Below are positions 5,099 through 5,700 of a DNA stretch of 5,700 nucleotides, piece after piece. Source of the DNA: Desulfurivibrio alkaliphilus. GTDB lineage: Bacteria > Desulfobacterota > Desulfobulbia > Desulfobulbales > Desulfurivibrionaceae. Location: assembly GCA_011048585.1 (NCBI GenBank), contig DSDS01000120.1, forward strand, positions 1-5,700, read 5' to 3'. Position 1 is the first letter of the stretch, and the number at the start of each line of letters is the position of its first letter. The notes beneath the pieces were generated by a model that was not told where the DNA came from, did no database searches, and worked only from the letters and a program-made list of their open reading frames with translations. A program made the translations under genes and the position numbers.

Positions 5099-5580
5099 AT
5101 GTCATACAATTACAGTCATCTCTCCACCGGCCTTAAGGGCCTGGACAAGGTTATCAAAGGGCTGATGCCCGGCGACAACATTGTCTGGCAGGTGCAGGGG
5201 ATCGACGATTATCGCCATTTCGTGCAGCCTACGCCCGATTCGCCGACCTTAAGAATCAGCGCCTGGTTTATTTCCGCTTCGCCTCCCACCCGCCGTTGCT
5301 CGACCCGGAAGAGTTTCCCCACGCCGAGATCCATACTCCCGATCCCGAAGCGGGCTTTAAGCCCTTTATCAACCAGATCGAGGATGTCGCCGCCCCGCCG
5401 CCCCAGCAGGGTCCCCGGCCCAAGAGTCCGGAGGAGCTGAAACATCTGCGCCGGCTGCTGGCAATGATGGTTACCCGCAACGAACGGATCCAGGAACTGG
5501 CCGCCCGCTATTTCAACATCGACGACCTGCTCGATATCGGCAAGCGGATGATCGGCACCGGCCTGATCGGCGGCAAGGCC
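5099..5580 (+). pseudogene. PEP synthase / pyruvate phosphate dikinase-like gene, N-terminal remnant with frameshift
   Basis: The start reads MSYNYSHLSTGLKGLDKVIK and GLMPGDNIVWQVQGIDDYRHFV. This is the N-terminus of a deltaproteobacterial protein with a KaiC-like front part and a PEP/pyruvate-binding (PPDK/PpsA) ATP-grasp part. Near 5228 one base appears missing, and the protein continues in another frame as YARFADLKNQRLVYFRFASH and DPEAGFKPFINQIEDVA. It then passes directly to a Pro/Gln-rich stretch and LRRLLAMMVTRNERIQELAA ... LLDIGKRMIGTGLIGGKA. In the relatives I remember, about 200 residues separate those two segments, so an internal deletion is likely. GTGLIGGKA marks the entry to the ATP-grasp domain, and there the similarity stops at 5580 against transposase sequence. 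The phosphotransfer domains are absent, so it cannot make PEP. No strong Shine-Dalgarno precedes the ATG. The frameshift is clear; the family name is moderately sure. Confidence 0.68.
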
Positions 5581-5700
5581 AGAAGTCGGAACGGCTTGAT
5601 GGTACAAATCCTGTCCGGCCTGATCACCTACCTGCTGTTGGCGATTTACTGCCAGGAACAGCATGGGGAACCGGTCTCCATTCGTCGTGTTCGGCAACTG
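5581..5700 (+). mobile_element. IS4-type transposase C-terminal fragment, continuing past the window edge
   Basis: From 5581 the frame continues as SRNGLMVQILSGLITYLLLA, then IYCQEQHGEPVSIRRVRQL. This resembles the C-terminal region of IS4-superfamily DDE transposases (SxNxxxxQIxxALIxYLLL, then a basic tail). The piece starts in the middle of the transposase and not at an IS end, and no terminal inverted repeat is visible at the junction with the PPDK-like remnant. It is therefore a 5'-truncated element or the product of a rearrangement, not a fresh clean insertion. The catalytic DDE residues are not in the window. The family call rests on a short stretch recalled from memory. Confidence 0.55.

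Noticed and set aside
3633..5105. Long minus-strand frame (490 codons) opposite gdhA
   Set aside because: It is antisense to a clear glutamate dehydrogenase, with low-complexity Ala/Gly/Leu composition and no recognisable motif.

Overview
The window looks like chromosomal DNA from a sulfur-cycle Desulfobacterota (former Deltaproteobacteria), perhaps near the Desulfobulbales/Desulfurivibrio lineage. That placement is an inference. It rests on moderately high GC, a glutamate dehydrogenase and a deltaproteobacterial PEP-synthase/PPDK-like start, a NapD-type chaperone, and apparent use of selenocysteine.

Positions 1-2220 (minus strand, read right to left) hold a worn accessory cluster. First comes a broken C-terminal piece of mercuric reductase (merA). 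Next is a small CopZ/BFD-like [2Fe-2S] metallochaperone whose frame crosses an in-frame UGA, followed by a convincing bacterial SECIS hairpin, so it is very probably a selenoprotein. Then comes a 23-codon TTG-initiated ORF that resembles the extreme N-terminus of a type I restriction subunit (HsdR) and overlaps the next start by ATGA. Last is an intact type I methyltransferase subunit (hsdM). No hsdS and no functional hsdR are visible.

Positions 2363-3019 (plus strand) hold a complete RelB/DinJ-RelE/ParE toxin-antitoxin operon with a recognisable promoter, a strong Shine-Dalgarno and a GTGA overlap. It converges with a minus-strand NapD-like gene (3064-3345). A 350-base intergenic stretch separates that gene from gdhA. 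It carries a sharp inverted repeat and a structured gdhA leader with two mutually exclusive hairpins, one of them an intrinsic terminator, which suggests transcription attenuation.

Positions 3696-5030 encode an intact NADP-type glutamate dehydrogenase, closed by a 15-bp terminator hairpin. After it lies a damaged PEP-synthase/PPDK-like gene with a one-base frameshift, an apparent internal deletion, and replacement of its 3' part at about 5581 by an IS4-type transposase C-terminal fragment that runs off the window.

The most notable item is the short selenoprotein. Conventional gene calling would truncate or miss it, and it sits next to a mercury-resistance remnant. The recurring scars (merA, hsdR, PPDK, IS) mark this as a decaying, rearranged accessory region, although assembly error could explain some of them.
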